Below, in pieces: positions 20,311-32,864 of a stretch of 64,000 nucleotides of DNA. Under the pieces are notes generated by a model. The model saw only the letters and a list, made by a program, of their open reading frames with translations. It was not told the DNA's origin and ran no database searches. The first letter of the stretch is position 1. Each line of letters opens with the position of its first letter. Both the position numbers and the translations under genes were made by a program. Source of the DNA: Isoetes taiwanensis (Eukaryota; Streptophyta; Lycopodiopsida; Isoetales; Isoetaceae); NCBI GenBank assembly GCA_021234155.1, contig JAJEKV010000015.1, positions 11,182,101-11,246,100 on the forward strand. The letters are read 5' to 3'.

Positions 20311-22629
20311 CTCTTCTATATCGATCTCTGCTTCTCCATAGGCTCTGCAATCTATATTCAACTCTAAGTTGGGATCCTATCTATGTGCAGGTACAATTTT
20401 AGTGCATTATGAGCAAAGAAACGACCCTGAACTTGCCTGATACCCTTGTGAAGAAAGTAATCTTCCACTTTAGCAACCTTGTCATCATAAATGATGACAT
20501 GGCATAAGGATGGCATAGGGATGATGCAGCAATTCTGTCCAAGGGTCACCACCTTATGTAGAGTCATGTTTGTATGTAGAGTCATGTCTATTGAAAGGGA
20601 TGTACCTATTAATATAGTAAATTATATAAGCTAAGATTGTGCTATTCAATCCAATATTCTTTCAATAGAAGTCTCTACTATATTAACATGGTATCATAGC
20701 TCAAGAAGGAATGGGTTTAGAAAAACGAGGCTGCCCGGTAGGGGAGCCATATAAAAGATCCTAGAAAGGTGAAGAGAGAAGAAAAAGTGAAGAAAATCGT
20801 GGAGATAATCATTTGGGGTTTAATTTTAATTTCGAAAAATCCAAAATATATTCCTCGAGCTTGGAAGTACTCCAAAAATCCTTTCCAAATAAAGAACATT
20901 TTTAGAAATATGGTAATATAGTTTTTGTAGCTTCTCAAATTCAAAAGTTTTCTTCACGAACTTCATTGATTAGGATAAGATGTTTATAAAAAGATCGAAA
21001 TTCATATAAGTCGGAGTTGAAATCCACAAGTTATGCTCATTTTAGTTATTTTTGATAATGCTTTGTAGAACATTGTAACCTCCAACTCAGTTTTAGACGA
21101 TTCTATTTCTGCTGGATAGGGCTTCATTCTCTTCTATCAGTCTCATGAAGCGTATTTTTTTCTTTGATCGATCAAAAAAATGTTATTGCCCTTTGAATAA
21201 AATACCATGATTTTGGGGCTATTTTCTGGAATATTTGCAAACTTGAGGGGTATATTTGGAATTTTCCTTTGATTTTTCAAAATTATTCTAGGACTTTTGG
21301 CTATCTTGGATTTAATAATAAGTCCAAAGAAGAATGCTGCAAAAAATTGTAAGAAGTAGCAAAGTGCAGAGAAAAATGTCACTGGAGCATGATGACTTCA
21401 AAAGATTTGATGAGGATGCTAGACACAGCTCGGATGGGATGTTCGCGCATTCAAGGCCGAACACAAGTTTAGTCTGATGGGAAAGAGATGCACCCCATAG
21501 CATGGTCAAAATGCTCATTCACGATCTAGAAGTTCCTCAGATGCGTGGTCAAGGCCCGGCCACAAAATGTACATAGTCGGAACCAGATTCAATCGATCTT
21601 GGGATGGTTGAACAAGATGTACATGGAAAGAACAAGCGGGTCAAAGTTGCAAGAAACAACAATGAGATGGTCATTTGGAAGGAGCACGATGGCTTGATCC
21701 TTTGAATTTATGAATATGCTCATGGCCCTATGCATGGCAAGTGACATGAAGAGCTTGATGGATGAAATTCTTGCTATATGGAAAGTGCAGAAAACCATGG
21801 CAAATTTGGATCAAACATGGAAAGGGATGCAGGCAAGTTTGTAACCATGATGGACAAATTGGGAAGAAAATTCTAAGACATTTAGATTTGGGACAAAAAG
21901 CTATATGGTCCGGAAAACCTCAACATGGAATAGAAGGGGCAAAAGTTGAGTCACAATTTATTTAAGGAGCACTAAAAAGGGGCAACAAAAGTGGACACAA
22001 ATGTTTTTTTATGGACAAGCAAAAATCGGGAACAAACACAATCCTGCATTGTGGAGCAGTTTCAACCAAAACCATCCTCTGCCACACAGCGACAAATAGT
22101 AAAAGGAGCACTCGTCTGGAGCTCAGACAAGACTTCCCCTTGTCCAGAGACATTAGCTTGATAGTGGTTCTGGAATGGATAGTTCAGAGTGGGACTATGC
22201 ATGGGAATTCCAAGATCAGATTGATCAAGCAGAAGAATTAAAGTTCAAGAAGAGAAGAAGTCTCATGATTCTGAGACAATACAAGGACTGCAGAATGGTA
22301 GGATCATGAAAGGAAAGAGAACTTTATACATATATACTGTGAGCCAGGGCACGCTGGATTCAGAGCGCGATGACTATGGATAGTTGCATCAGTATAAAGG
22401 TTGAAAGGAAGTATGAAGAATGCAATTTCCACCTTAGTAGCCTTGTCATCATCTATGATGACATGGCATAGGGATGATGTAGCAATCCTATCCAAGGATT
22501 ACCATAGAGCCGTGTTTGTATATAGAGCCATGTCTATACAGAGGGTTGTACCTATTGGTACAGTATATATGTAAGCTATAATAGGGCTATTCAATCCAAT
22601 TTTCTCTTAATAGAAGTCTCTATTTTAAC
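20310..22629 (+). mobile_element. Non-autonomous LTR retrotransposon (LARD-like)
   Basis: Two related regions, about 20440-20688 and 22412-22629, share AGCCTTGTCATCAT...GATGACATGGCAT, TGTACCTATT, GCTATTCAATCCAAT and AATAGAAGTCTCTA in the same order, as LTRs do. The first ends ...TTAACA and is followed at once by TGGTATCATAGCTC, resembling the initiator tRNA-Met primer binding site. A purine-rich run (AAGAAGAGAAGAAG) near 22247-22260 is a candidate polypurine tract. The ~1.6-kb interior has no recognisable gag or pol, so mobilisation would need proteins supplied in trans. LTR outer edges are uncertain and the two LTRs have diverged substantially. Confidence 0.65.
20689..20702 (+). promoter_or_regulatory. 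Primer binding site, initiator tRNA-Met type
   Basis: TGGTATCATAGCTC differs from the usual plant TGGTATCAGAGC by one base (T for G at position 9) over its first 12 positions. It follows the LTR end directly. Confidence 0.65.
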
Positions 22630-22943
22630 TAGTATTGTCTTTAGTGGCTAATATTTGCCATTTGGGTAATATTTTTGAATTTTATAAAAAATTGCACAAA
22701 AGTTATATAGGATCAAAAATAAAAAGCAAAATAACATTCCCCAAAATTTTGTACAATACTGTTGCAAAACTCTAATATTCGCCTATGAACTGAGTTGAGA
22801 GATTTTCGTCAGATTTTGATATCAGGCTTTTACGATAGAACTTCTGTTTGCCATTATCGGTCCATGACCAATCTATCTAAGCTTGAGTTTTTTCTATTGA
22901 TTGAAAAGAATACTAGTTGGTACAACATTTTACCAACTAGGCC

Positions 22944-22995
22944 ATTGTATGGGTCCCATGGCCTCTTCATGAAATTCTATTCTATTCTATTTAGT
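22944..22995 (+). mobile_element. LINE 3'-end remnant
   Basis: TATGGGTCCCATGGCC followed within 20 bp by three TTCTA units resembles the last bases and tail of the microsatellite-tailed LINE family. It is short and could be partly coincidental. Confidence 0.4.
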
Positions 22996-25360
22996 TCAAA
23001 ATACACCTACCTAAGGTGAGTGTTAATTTAAAAAAACACATGTACCATAATACACCAAAACAAAGATTTTAAATTTTTTTTCTGCATACATAGTTGTAGG
23101 TTTTTTTTTGGACCACCATAGCCATAATTCTAGTCCAATCTAGTTCATATATAATCCCTTGATTTTGATTCCTGATATTGAATGGATGCTGTATTTATTT
23201 TACCGAAAAAAATAAAAGGATGAAGTGCCCAACAAAAGTAAAAGTTGGGATCTGTATCCCTCATCCAATTGCCCAACAAAAATGGGTCCATTCAGAAGAT
23301 TCCTTGTGAAGACAGGATAAAATTGCTATAGCTTTAGATTGCTCTTCTTTTAACTAGTTTGTTGGACTAATTTGTTCACTGAGGTTGCAATTCTGACTTT
23401 GCATTGTATATTGTTATAAGTTTTTGAGTTGATTAATGAAGTTAGTCCTCTTTTCCATGGACAATAAAAACTATTCTTTTTTCTATTCTAATAAAAAAAA
23501 AATAAAAATAAAAAAAAATAAAAATAAAATAAAACTATAGACATAAGACATGGACTTCATACTATAGTCTAATCTATTCGAATACCTAAACCTAAAACAA
23601 CTTATAAGTGTTTATCTTCATTATGTATTTGTTGTATCTGTTACTTTGTACTTACAATGCATTGCATTCTGTATGCTTCCTTGCAGACCTCTTGATAGTT
23701 TGAAGCTCTTCTTCCATTATTTTGGATTGTTGGACTCTTTCAATAATCTAGCATAATGAAAATAACTCTTTGATCACAAACAAACAAAACATTCAAAAAG
23801 TAAGTTATATTATTTATAATGAAATAATGTAGAGCGTGATGCCAATGTGCCTTGTCTTATTTTGCTTATGAAGATGTGGTTTGTATAAAAACATGATAAA
23901 TGGTGGTAGTCATATCCTTCGGGTGACTCTCCATAAGAGGATCAGATTTATTGATTTTCTTATCTCAATGTAGGACCCAAGAATATGCTAATGTGTCGTA
24001 TTATGTACAAATACTTAAATATCTAGCATCATGCACGTTTTTAAAAAAAATTATCAAGTCTCTGTCAGTGATCTTTTATATGTTTCATTGATTGGACTAG
24101 TTGATTAGTAGTGGGCCACTTAAGAATCATGGATAAGGAAACATTGTAAGCAAAATAGTTTTATCAATCAAAATGCATGGCTTAAAAGCTCTTAATTTGA
24201 GGTCTAACATGAGATTTTCGCATGAAATGGGTCTACCTATAAAATCATTCAAATAACCTATTCTAGATGAAGGTTCCATATTATCTTGGTTTAGATCTGC
24301 ATGAACGCACAGAGAAATTGGAAGCCAAGCTATGTTGTTTTTATCTACTTGATTTTGTTTCTTGTAACTTTATCTGGGTGGCACAGAAAAAGGAGCAAAT
24401 GCCAAGGTCAGTTCAGCGAAGTGCATTTTGCCAAAGCACTATGGATGGCTTGGGTTTATAGAGAAAAGGATTGATTTCCAAGCTCATGTGGAGGATTTTG
24501 AACAATGTTGATGAGTCTCCATGCTCACGACTTTTGTACCATTCTTTGCAGATCTGTATCTCCTTTGGTTCTCCATATATCAAGCCATTGTTTACTTGGG
24601 ATTCTTTTCTATCCAATGTAAGCTCATCCTAATGCTTCTCCTTCAGTGGGTTGCTCGATGCAAGGGAAACCATGCGCACACTTTTCCATCACCCTCCTAT
24701 GGCAAGAGCTTTTACTGGAGCTAGTTGCTGGTGGATATCCCTTTGGATGATAACTAGATGCGCCTTTGGTGTCCTGAATTCATACCCTAACATAAAGGCA
24801 CTGGAGACTAGCATGTGTGCTTACAATTTCTGCATGATATAATGATACATGATTGTTAATATGGGAAAATTTTGAATAAAGTTCCTCATTTTGAGATGGG
24901 ATCGTGCAAATTGGCGAAAAGTAGTCTCTGTTCTTCCTCCTATACCACAAGTAGTCATTTTCCAGCTTTGGATGGTTCATGGAGATGTTAAGGCGGAGCA
25001 TCTGGTGCATTCTATGTATAAGATCCTTCTTGCTACTGAGGTGTTGCTCCCCTCACAAAAGTGGTCGTTGGTGTTACCAGTGAATCAACAGATTGCAGTT
25101 TAGAAATGGGTTTGAGATAAGTTACTTCATCCCAAGATGTCAGTTTTGTGGTGGCAAATCATCCATAAACGTGTGCGTGTCAATGTTTTGGTCCACAAAT
25201 GCACGGAAGAAGCCAACAATAAAAATTCTCCTTGATATCAAACATGTTTTGATGGATAGGTTCCGCAGACATGGCAATGAGGGTAGACGAGCATGGAAAC
25301 TGGCAGGGCAAAATGAATTTGTGACATTGGTAGCTGAGGAAGAGAAACAATCATTTAGGT
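22996..25360. other. Unassigned AT-rich sequence
   Basis: Includes an A/T simple tract at 23490-23540. Near 25110-25330 broken frames give FWWQIIHKRV-like and RRAWKLAG-like pieces that faintly recall a LINE zinc-binding RVT domain, but not well enough to call. Confidence 0.4.
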
Positions 25361-25405
25361 CCCATGGCCAATTTGGTCTCCGTGGATGTTAAAAATCTAT
25401 CTATA
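25361..25405 (+). mobile_element. LINE 3'-end remnant beside a MULE fragment
   Basis: GTCCCATGGCCAATTTGGTC, then TCTCCGTGGATGTTAAAAATC, matches the terminal block of LINE copies A, B and D, followed by a decayed TCTAT run. Confidence 0.65.
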
Positions 25406-25421
25406 TTCATATGGAATTGTC

Positions 25422-25684
25422 TTTGAGATCATTACACCAGAACATAGAGGTGTTATCAATTTACAAAACCAAATATGCACTTGTTGTATTTGGCAGCATA
25501 GAAAGATTCCATGTGCTCATGCAATGGGAGCAACATTATGGTTGAAGAAAAGACCCTAAGATTATTCTCACTCTAGCTATTCGTTGGAGTTATGGTGTGA
25601 CGCATATGAAGGTGATATTTTCCCATTTGATGATGTGCTAGAAGGGAAAGAAACAGGTTTGAAACCTCCAAGAACATGCCAATG
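25422..25684 (+). pseudogene. Mutator-like (MULE) transposase, SWIM zinc finger fragment
   Basis: The plus-strand frame reads EIITPEHRGVINLQNQICTC and CIWQHRKIPCAHAMGATLW, a SWIM zinc finger (CxC...CxH). After a stop, HSSYSLELWCDAYEGDIFPF and LKPPRTCQ follow, the usual C-terminal tail of plant MuDR-type transposases. The catalytic DDE domain and N-terminus are absent. A LINE 3' end abuts the 5' side, so the transposase may have been cut by that insertion. No MULE terminal inverted repeat was identified. Confidence 0.75.
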
Positions 25685-26204
25685 AAAAAGAGAATTAGTA
25701 CAGAAGATCGTTTTAAAGAATACGACCATTCAAATGCTCAAGATATTGGCAACATGGACGGCATAACCAAAAGAGTTGCAGAAACTCTATTGCAGATTGA
25801 TGTATATTAGTTTTCAGTTTTGTTGAATTGTTGTTGTAGGAAAGGCATGTGTTATGAGAGGGCTTTGCTTATCTTTCTTTTAGATTTACTTGGTTACAGT
25901 CTAGCAAAACGAAGCACTTGAAAGTGCTTGAATTGTTTAACCTGTTTAATAGGTGCAAAATCTTTTATATCAAAATTTTCAACAGAAATACTTGATGATG
26001 TTGAATGCAACCACTAGCATATTAGAACAGTTTCAAGAGAACAAACTTGAACAGTTTCAAGAGAACAGGAAGAACTGGAATTGAAAGCTACAATTGAACA
26101 AATAATTTTGAATTGCTTTTGAAGAACCAAAAGTAAGAAATGTCTAATTCTTTCCAATCGATAGTAATAGAAGAGAGCAAATGGTAAGGTGCTAATTGTG
26201 AGTT

Positions 26205-26629
26205 ACAGGTCGGCTGACTGGCGCACCCCGACAATGCAGCATCTCCTTTTGATCTCACATACGGTAATAAAATTGTATAATTTGATCATAGTTTGAAGTA
26301 TGGGATTCCCTGAACAGAGCGGGAGACTGTTCAGGTTACTCTTCATCTCTTTCCATCTTCATTTCTAGTTTTGCAAGAGGTTTTTGGAGCATTCAAGATT
26401 TGTTTGTAGCTGTGGAAAATGGGTACTTGGCTCCTATAGTACTCTGTTTAATTGAGACAGAAGAAGAGGTTGAGAGAGGCTCATGTGTTCTTTAGTTACA
26501 GACATGATTCAGATCCAGATGGGATCCTTTGTACTTAACTTATATCTGATCCATAGAGGGATCTCTGTATTGTAATTCTTCCTATCTGATTAATACAGAA
26601 ACTTCTTTCCTTCAAAAAAAAAAAAATAA
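26205..26629 (+). mobile_element. Poly(A)-tailed retroelement with a 12-bp target duplication
   Basis: TAATTGTGAGTT occurs at 26193-26204 and again at 26630-26641, directly after a run of A (26613-26626). The 425-bp body ends TTAATACAGAAACTTCTTTCC then A's, the style of plant L1 3' ends. This is a 5'-truncated LINE or LINE-mobilised sequence inserted by target-primed reverse transcription. No coding region is left. Confidence 0.85.
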
Positions 26630-26641
26630 TAATTGTGAGTT

Positions 26642-27720
26642 CTAGTGAATAGCGTCATTTGCTCCAAAAAACAATCGATTTTGATGATAATGAATGTGCC
26701 AATTGCTCCAATGCAAAAATATTTTAGGGGGCGCGACATTTTCGAGCATAGTTGAGTATAAGTTTTAAGAAAATACAAGGGCATTTTCATAACTTAGAAA
26801 AAACACTAGGGCATTTGAATAAATTGCCAAAAAGAAAAGCATCATATGCCCATCTTAAATAATGTGCTCTCGCATAAAGGGTTGCCCGAATGAAGAAATA
26901 TGAGAAACATGTTGATTCAGCACAAGCAACTCCGAGTACTGCAAGCAACTGACCAGAAGTCTGGGCAAGCAATGTCGACTGCTTGCATGCTAGATCCAAT
27001 GTAATGCCAACTCTGATTGGTGCATGCTTGATCTCCACTGAACTGCCACTGGTTTTCGGCTCACACGATTTTGATGAGGTTGTTTTAAATTTTTTTATAG
27101 CAGCAAAGAAGCTGCCTCCACAAATCTCCAACATTTGTTACGAATATCTTTAGGTTATTAGTCTCACCCCCTCCGTCCCTAGGCTTTGCCCTAGGGGTAA
27201 CCCACAAATGAAGGCCTAAGTGTTTCGAATTGAAGTGCGTTGAATAAGGGCAAAGTCTTTTGAGTTCAAGTGTGTGGAGGATTGACACATCCATTTGCAG
27301 AACAAATTCCAACAGTTTCTACCAACACTTTCTTCATAATATGTTGTGGATTGTTATTATTGTTTTAGTTGTGGAAATCGGCCATTTGCACAGGTAGGAC
27401 TGGACAGGGTTAACCGGCCCCAATTCAAGCTTAGATATTTATTTATTATTATTATTTTGCATCATTTGGCTCAATCCAATTCGCCATTGGAGGCTAAACT
27501 GGCCAGCAAACGGCCTGGCAAAACGGTGCATGGACTCGTTCAACATGCAAGTTGCCAGCAGAGGACACGTAAGGGAATGAGAATAGGATTAGCTGAGAAG
27601 AATATTGGCACATGATGCGCCGGTAGATCGAAAAACTAAAACCATCTTATCAACACAAAGAACATATCTGAGAAAGAGAGCAAAAGCGGTCTGAATTACA
27701 TGGAAATGCTACACAGTTGA
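26642..27720. other. Unassigned sequence
   Basis: No gene recognised. A near-palindrome, CCCTAGGCTTTGCCCTAGGG, lies at about 27178-27197. Confidence 0.5.
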
Positions 27721-27774
27721 GCACACTGTACATATAATCACATAGCAAGTTTCAAGAGCATATACAGAAACTGA

Positions 27775-27950
27775 GAAAGAAACCTGTATATGACAACCAG
27801 AATTGGGAAGCACGTTCAAAGAAACAGGGGAATTGAAAGAAACGTGCATATCGCAACAAGAAATGTCAAAAGATTCACAAAGAAACAGAGGAATCGAAAG
27901 AAACTGGTATATGGCAAGCAGAAAGGGGAAGCATTTACAAGGAAACATAA
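27775..27950. repeat. ~60-bp tandem repeat downstream of the small ORF
   Basis: About three degenerate units containing GGGAAGCAC/T, CAAAGAAACAG and GAATTGAAAGAAAC blocks. It follows the stop codon of the minus-strand ORF at 27963-28139. Confidence 0.75.
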
Positions 27951-27962
27951 GGTAAGAGGGAT

Positions 27963-28139
27963 TCAGCTTTTGCCAGAAATGAAACTGACAAATGAGTTCC
28001 ATATATCTTTCTTGATGTTGCCACGTTCAGGCAAACGGCCAGTTCGGTTCTTTTTCCGCAAAGCCTCGCACAGGAGCTCGTGGAGCTTTTGATCCTCCTG
28101 TGCTGGCCCGAATTGGCCAACGACATCTTCTTCTCCCAT
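27963..28139 (-). CDS. 58-codon ORF, paralogue of 52301-52507
   Basis: From ATG at 28139 it reads MGEEDVVGQFGPAQEDQKLH, ELLCEALRKKNRTGRLPERG and NIKKDIWNSFVSFISGKS, then TGA at 27963. A splice-acceptor-like CTTACGTTTACAG lies just before the ATG (TTTACAG|GA ATG), so this may be a terminal exon. The product is small, charged and probably helical, with an aromatic C-terminal segment. The ORF at 52301-52507 shares, in order, DQKL, HE, a leucine/lysine helix, TG, LP-x-RG, IK and FV-x-F. The similarity extends over about 45 residues, and both copies are followed by tandem repeats. Purifying selection or a shared mobile origin could explain this. I recognise no family. Confidence 0.45.
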   Translation of the reverse strand: MGEEDVVGQFGPAQEDQKLHELLCEALRKKNRTGRLPERGNIKKDIWNSFVSFISGKS

Positions 28140-28558
28140 TCCTGTAAACGTAAGCTGAAATCTTAATAACTTCTAAAAATAGTTACATATATCTAAACAG
28201 AAGAAACAAGTAAAATCTAAACAGAAGTTGACAAGTTTAGGCATGGCGCCTCACCGGAGCGTCCCTTCCGACTCCCTTCCTTCCCTCCACAGCTTCTCCT
28301 TTTAACCCTAATGTTTACCTTACCATAGTTACTTTAACCTTGCCACTTGCATGGCAGAAGTTTTTAGAATACACGTCTCTTCAATTTAATTCATTGAAAG
28401 GGCTACACACAACTACCTTTCGGCTAGGGCACGCTTGAGGCAAAAAATACATTTGCTTAACACATTGTGAAAGGCATAAGACTAGATTCTCATATAGGGG
28501 AGGGTGCCCATAAACCGCCCACTTAAGCGAAATCTCTTATTTTGAAATAACATTATTA

Positions 28559-28640
28559 TTTTTTTTTTTTTTTTTTTTGAGGGTAAGGATATATATTTAT
28601 TACAAGAAATTTATCGCGGCGGCCAAGGCCGCCGCGAACA
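28559..28640 (-). mobile_element. Poly(A) end of a minus-strand retroelement
   Basis: A T-run at 28560-28578 precedes GAGGGTAAGGATATATATTT. On the minus strand this is ...AATATATATCCTTACCCTC plus poly(A), a typical plant LINE/SINE 3' end. It is followed by a perfect 22-bp palindrome at 28615-28636. The 5' end was not determined. Confidence 0.55.
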
Positions 28641-31030
28641 TTTCTCTTTCTCAACCCCTCGTCTTTTGCTAATCCACTCACTGGGCGAAATATTGTCGAA
28701 TTGAGAGTGTGCACCAATTTAAGAGTACTCAAGATTTGAACTCATACAATTGCCTTGTGTTCCTATTCCTATATGTTAGACGGGGCTATTGAAGCATCAA
28801 TATTGGTAAAAGTGAAAGTATGAAGTGAGAAAAGTGCATCTTTCACACATTGGCAACATATATATATGAGCAATCCATATACAAAGTATTGTTGTAGAAA
28901 ATATGTGTATTGTTCGAGGGAACCAAGGTCTAGAACATATTGAAAGCATCAGATGTAAAGGACGACCAGGCTATTTTGATGCATATCCAGATTCTTTTCG
29001 TGAATCCGCCTTGCCAATGTTGCACCTCTGTCTAACAGTGTCGGGCCCCTTTCCTAGACGAAAAAATTGCCTAGAGGGCCATTTCCCTATACGAAATACA
29101 ATAGAATTATATGTATTATCAGAACATATGTGTACATTGCACAACCTTCTTGCATCTGACATTAAATCTACAAAGTTACAGATCAAAACCAAATAGTGAT
29201 AACACCCTAGCTCCACTACTCTATCTTCACAAGGAATGCAAAGCATGGTCTGTGTCATTGAAGCCATATGAGAATTTTCGGAATCTGAAGAACACCAAAT
29301 GGTCTTATTTTATTTAGAAAATGGGCTCATTTGAATGCCTGCCTGCTGCACAAATAGGAATTTTTTTATGAGTTTCAAGAAACCATGTTGTTCAAGTAAA
29401 TTTTGAAAACTTCTGATGCCTACACCAGTAGTAGAATACTTTTGACCGAGGCACAAAATAATGATAAATAACTATACTGAGATATTTAAGTTGCTAATAA
29501 ACTGCGCCAACAAATCTGGAAAAGGATGTGCTTTATTTGTTAATCTGCAGAAAAATATGATCTACCATGTTGTTGTATCAATGTACCAGGCTATTACATA
29601 TGCTCTCAATTTCAGAGGCATTCAAGCAAATGACATAGTTGTTGTATTGGTTACAAAAGATCGGACCTGTACATTAATTACTTGATACAAAGCCACCTCC
29701 TATCTATGTCCAAAACTAGACGTGGCGACATAACCTGGAGATGGAAGCTCTAAATCAAAATACAGGCCCATACCAGAAGAATGGTTGTCTTCAGCTGTCA
29801 GCTGTAAGAGAAAATTTAATCACTGCTCAAGAGCTCATGTGTCTTACCAAGAAGCAGCATCTGCAAGCAAGCACAAGCGGACAATCGTTAGGTGGGCCAA
29901 GTAGAAATTCAATAGCATAGAATTGGTACGTGTTTTGGGTTCTGTGAACTAGGGCTCTGCGCTGGGAATCAAGCAGATCCCTATTTTGGGGCCTGCGGAA
30001 TCAGGCCCAGGCATTGTTTGCAGGTACATCACATAACAGAGTATGCCTCTCATGTAAAAAAGCCTACAATATCATCAAAATCTTATATTTGAATGCAGAT
30101 GCTAGCCGATTGCCTTTCCTAAGTCCTTGCTAAACACAAATCATCTGTAGCTCAAGTACTATTTTAGCAGATTTGCATGTAGCCTAAACCTGGCCATTTG
30201 GCTGCAGAATCGTCACACCTTAGTCTGATCTTGAAATTGTCACAGCAGAATGCTTGAAAGCAAAATAGGATGCCTTGAAGGCAAGAAAAATATTTGTTTG
30301 TAAAAAACAGAAATTTAAGGGGTGCGATTTTCCAAACAATACCACATGGTGCATACTGCATATCGCTGAAGCAAGCATCGTACTCAATTTGCATCCCTAA
30401 ATCGGCATAAAAATGCTGCATCCTGTTATTGGCTAAAAGAACAGAACTATCTGGCCATAGCCACAAAGAAACCATAGTTAGGCAAGAACTGGTACATCTT
30501 TGAACTGTAACATGAAGAAATCGGTGCAATAAAGCAAGGGCGACCAAGAAACATTGATTCATTGGAAAAATCTTCCTTCTTTTTTAACAAAAGAAATACC
30601 AAGCTCTTCAACGGCGCCATTGATTGCCTCCAGAACAAAAAAAATGTTCTCTGGTCAAAATAATTTTCATGTAAAAGATCCGTGCTACATCAATCTCCAT
30701 AAATGAAAGGTCTTCTGCGCCAAATCCGCCTGTGGCTCCTCCTCTTTGAGTAGGCAGGTAAAAGATGGGATGCAAAAGAAGAAGGAATGGGAGGTAAACC
30801 ATGCCCGCAATGCGGTAACGAAGCTAAGCAAGCGGCCTCCTGTTTGCTCTGTTTCTGTAAACGGAGCTTCTCCTCCGGGGATTGATTGAGGAAGGGGAGT
30901 CACGTGGCTGTGGCTCCTCCTCAATAAATGCAAGAATGCAAAATTAGGAAAATGTTCCCCGAAAAAAAAATTTGACAATTGGCACGCATGCAATGGAGCA
31001 TCATGGAATATTGAAGAATAGAATCAAAGT
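28641..31030. other. Unassigned sequence
   Basis: Scattered short frames with no family motifs, including a 97-codon frame at 28903-29196. Nothing supportable. Confidence 0.5.
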
Positions 31031-31325
31031 GAATGACTTATATATGGTTTGATAATCAGTTATACAATGGATGTCCCCTTTAGGGAGAGATAGGAAGAAT
31101 TATCTCTAAGCAGGGTTATCCCTGGAGTCCAAGTCTTGTACTCCATGGTTTTAGTTCCAGTCTTCTCCACCCCTGGGTTACTATAGGGGAGTTCCCTTCT
31201 TCTCCCAGAGGGGATACTATCCAGTTCTTTTAGCCATTTTCCAAGAGAGATGGATTGAAGGATACCCCCCTTACAAATTAATTTGGACTCAAGATAACTC
31301 TATCTCTGCTGATAGATGGTACCAC

Positions 31326-32804
31326 TTATCCATCTTGAGAATCCCAATGGCATCTAAAAAAGGAGTAGAACCCTGTCAAACTTCCTATCCTGTCCAGTTC
31401 TCTATTGTAGTTACGTCCAAATTTACGATGATGGGCCAGGGCCATGAGGGCCACCTCTTGGCTAAACTGATTTTTTATTCGGTCTGTTGATGTAATTAAG
31501 CCACCAAGAGCTACTCCACATCGGTGTTTCCATACACACCAGAGAGATATGTTGGTGAGTGAGAGTTGGATTATATCTTCCCCTAGACTGACTAGTATTT
31601 CTGGCCATGATAATTGGTATATATCCAATCCGATAATTGGACTAACCCATTTCCAGAAGTCGTTTATTTCTGGGCAGAAGAAAAGATGATCCAATGTCTT
31701 AGAGGCCCCACAGCCCAATGGACAAAGATCATGATGCATTATATCCCTATTCAGTAACCAAGTCATGTTGCATAAACCATCCTGTAGACTGATCCAACGG
31801 AAAAACTGTAGTTTCCTCGAGCATAGAGAAGTCCAGGACACGGTTAATAATTCTTTTGTGTCTACTTGATCCAAACCCAATATGCCAGCAGCCTTTAGTG
31901 GAGGTGGTGGCATTAGCAAGCCGTATATTCTCCTGACCTTATAACCATCTTCATCCCCACATATCCATCTTTCCTCCGGCCCTGCATTCCCTGAGAGCAT
32001 GTTAACATTCCTCATTATCTTTTTAAACACCTTTCTATCCCCTACCCCTATAGCAGGTATGAGGGCTCTCAGTCTGGTCCATGAAATCCATCTGTCACTT
32101 TCCCATAAGTGCCCCACCTTAGTTACTCCTGCCATACGCCACTTAACAAAGATACGAGGGTGGACCAGTGCTAGCGGAAGCTGGTCCTTCTCCCAAATTC
32201 GTACATTCCAAAATAAACTGAGACATCCGGCTTCCCTTGGAGCATCATCCACTTGAAACAAATCTTGCACTTCTTGCCAAGCTCCCAAAATTTTTCTCAT
32301 GACCGGGGATGTGCCCGACCCCAATTTGAACTTATAGAAGAGAGACCCAGTCTCATCCCTGGGGATGGAGGGTTTACCCCTTATCTTGCCTTGTTGGAGC
32401 CAAAATCTCACTAGATCAATTGCTGGTGATCTGTCATTCTGAATAGCCCGCCAAACAAATTTAGCCGCTAGAGCTCTTGCCTGAACCATTGGGTCCTTAC
32501 AACCTAGCCCCCCGTCCTTCCTATCACGACACATTTCTGTCCATGCTACCTTTGCTTTTTTTCCCCATATGAACTTGCGGATAATTACCAGAATTTGATC
32601 ATATACATATTTTTGCGCCACAATTGCCGACGAATAGTAGATGTGAGTGGCGTTGAGGATTGCATTTGCTACTGTCACACGTCCTATAGTTGAGAGAGCT
32701 TTGCAGGACCACAAATTGACCTTTTTTCGAATCTTTTCTACAATTGGAGACCACAGACCTTTTAGATTTTCTGCCAGATTAAGAGGCATACCCAAAAGTT
32801 TCAC
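31326..32804 (-). pseudogene. L1 ORF2 C-terminal part with zf-RVT motif
   Basis: A 492-codon frame begins MKLLGMPLNLAENLKGLWSP and contains WSCKALSTIGRVTVANAILN, FIWGKKAKVAWTEMC and GGLGCKDPMVQARAL, the conserved stretch after the palm in plant L1 proteins. It ends with the zinc-binding region: FFRWISLQDGLCNMTWLLNR, then CPLGCGASKTLDHLFFCPEI (Cys pair, His, Cys). This domain is thought to bind template RNA. The frame is the longest in the window and almost intact, separated by a frameshift near 32830 from the catalytic part. Confidence 0.9.
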
Positions 32805-32864
32805 CGTGTCTGAGGCAGCGACTGTATGAAAGTTCCATGCCTTTACCCTTGCATCAACGACCAG

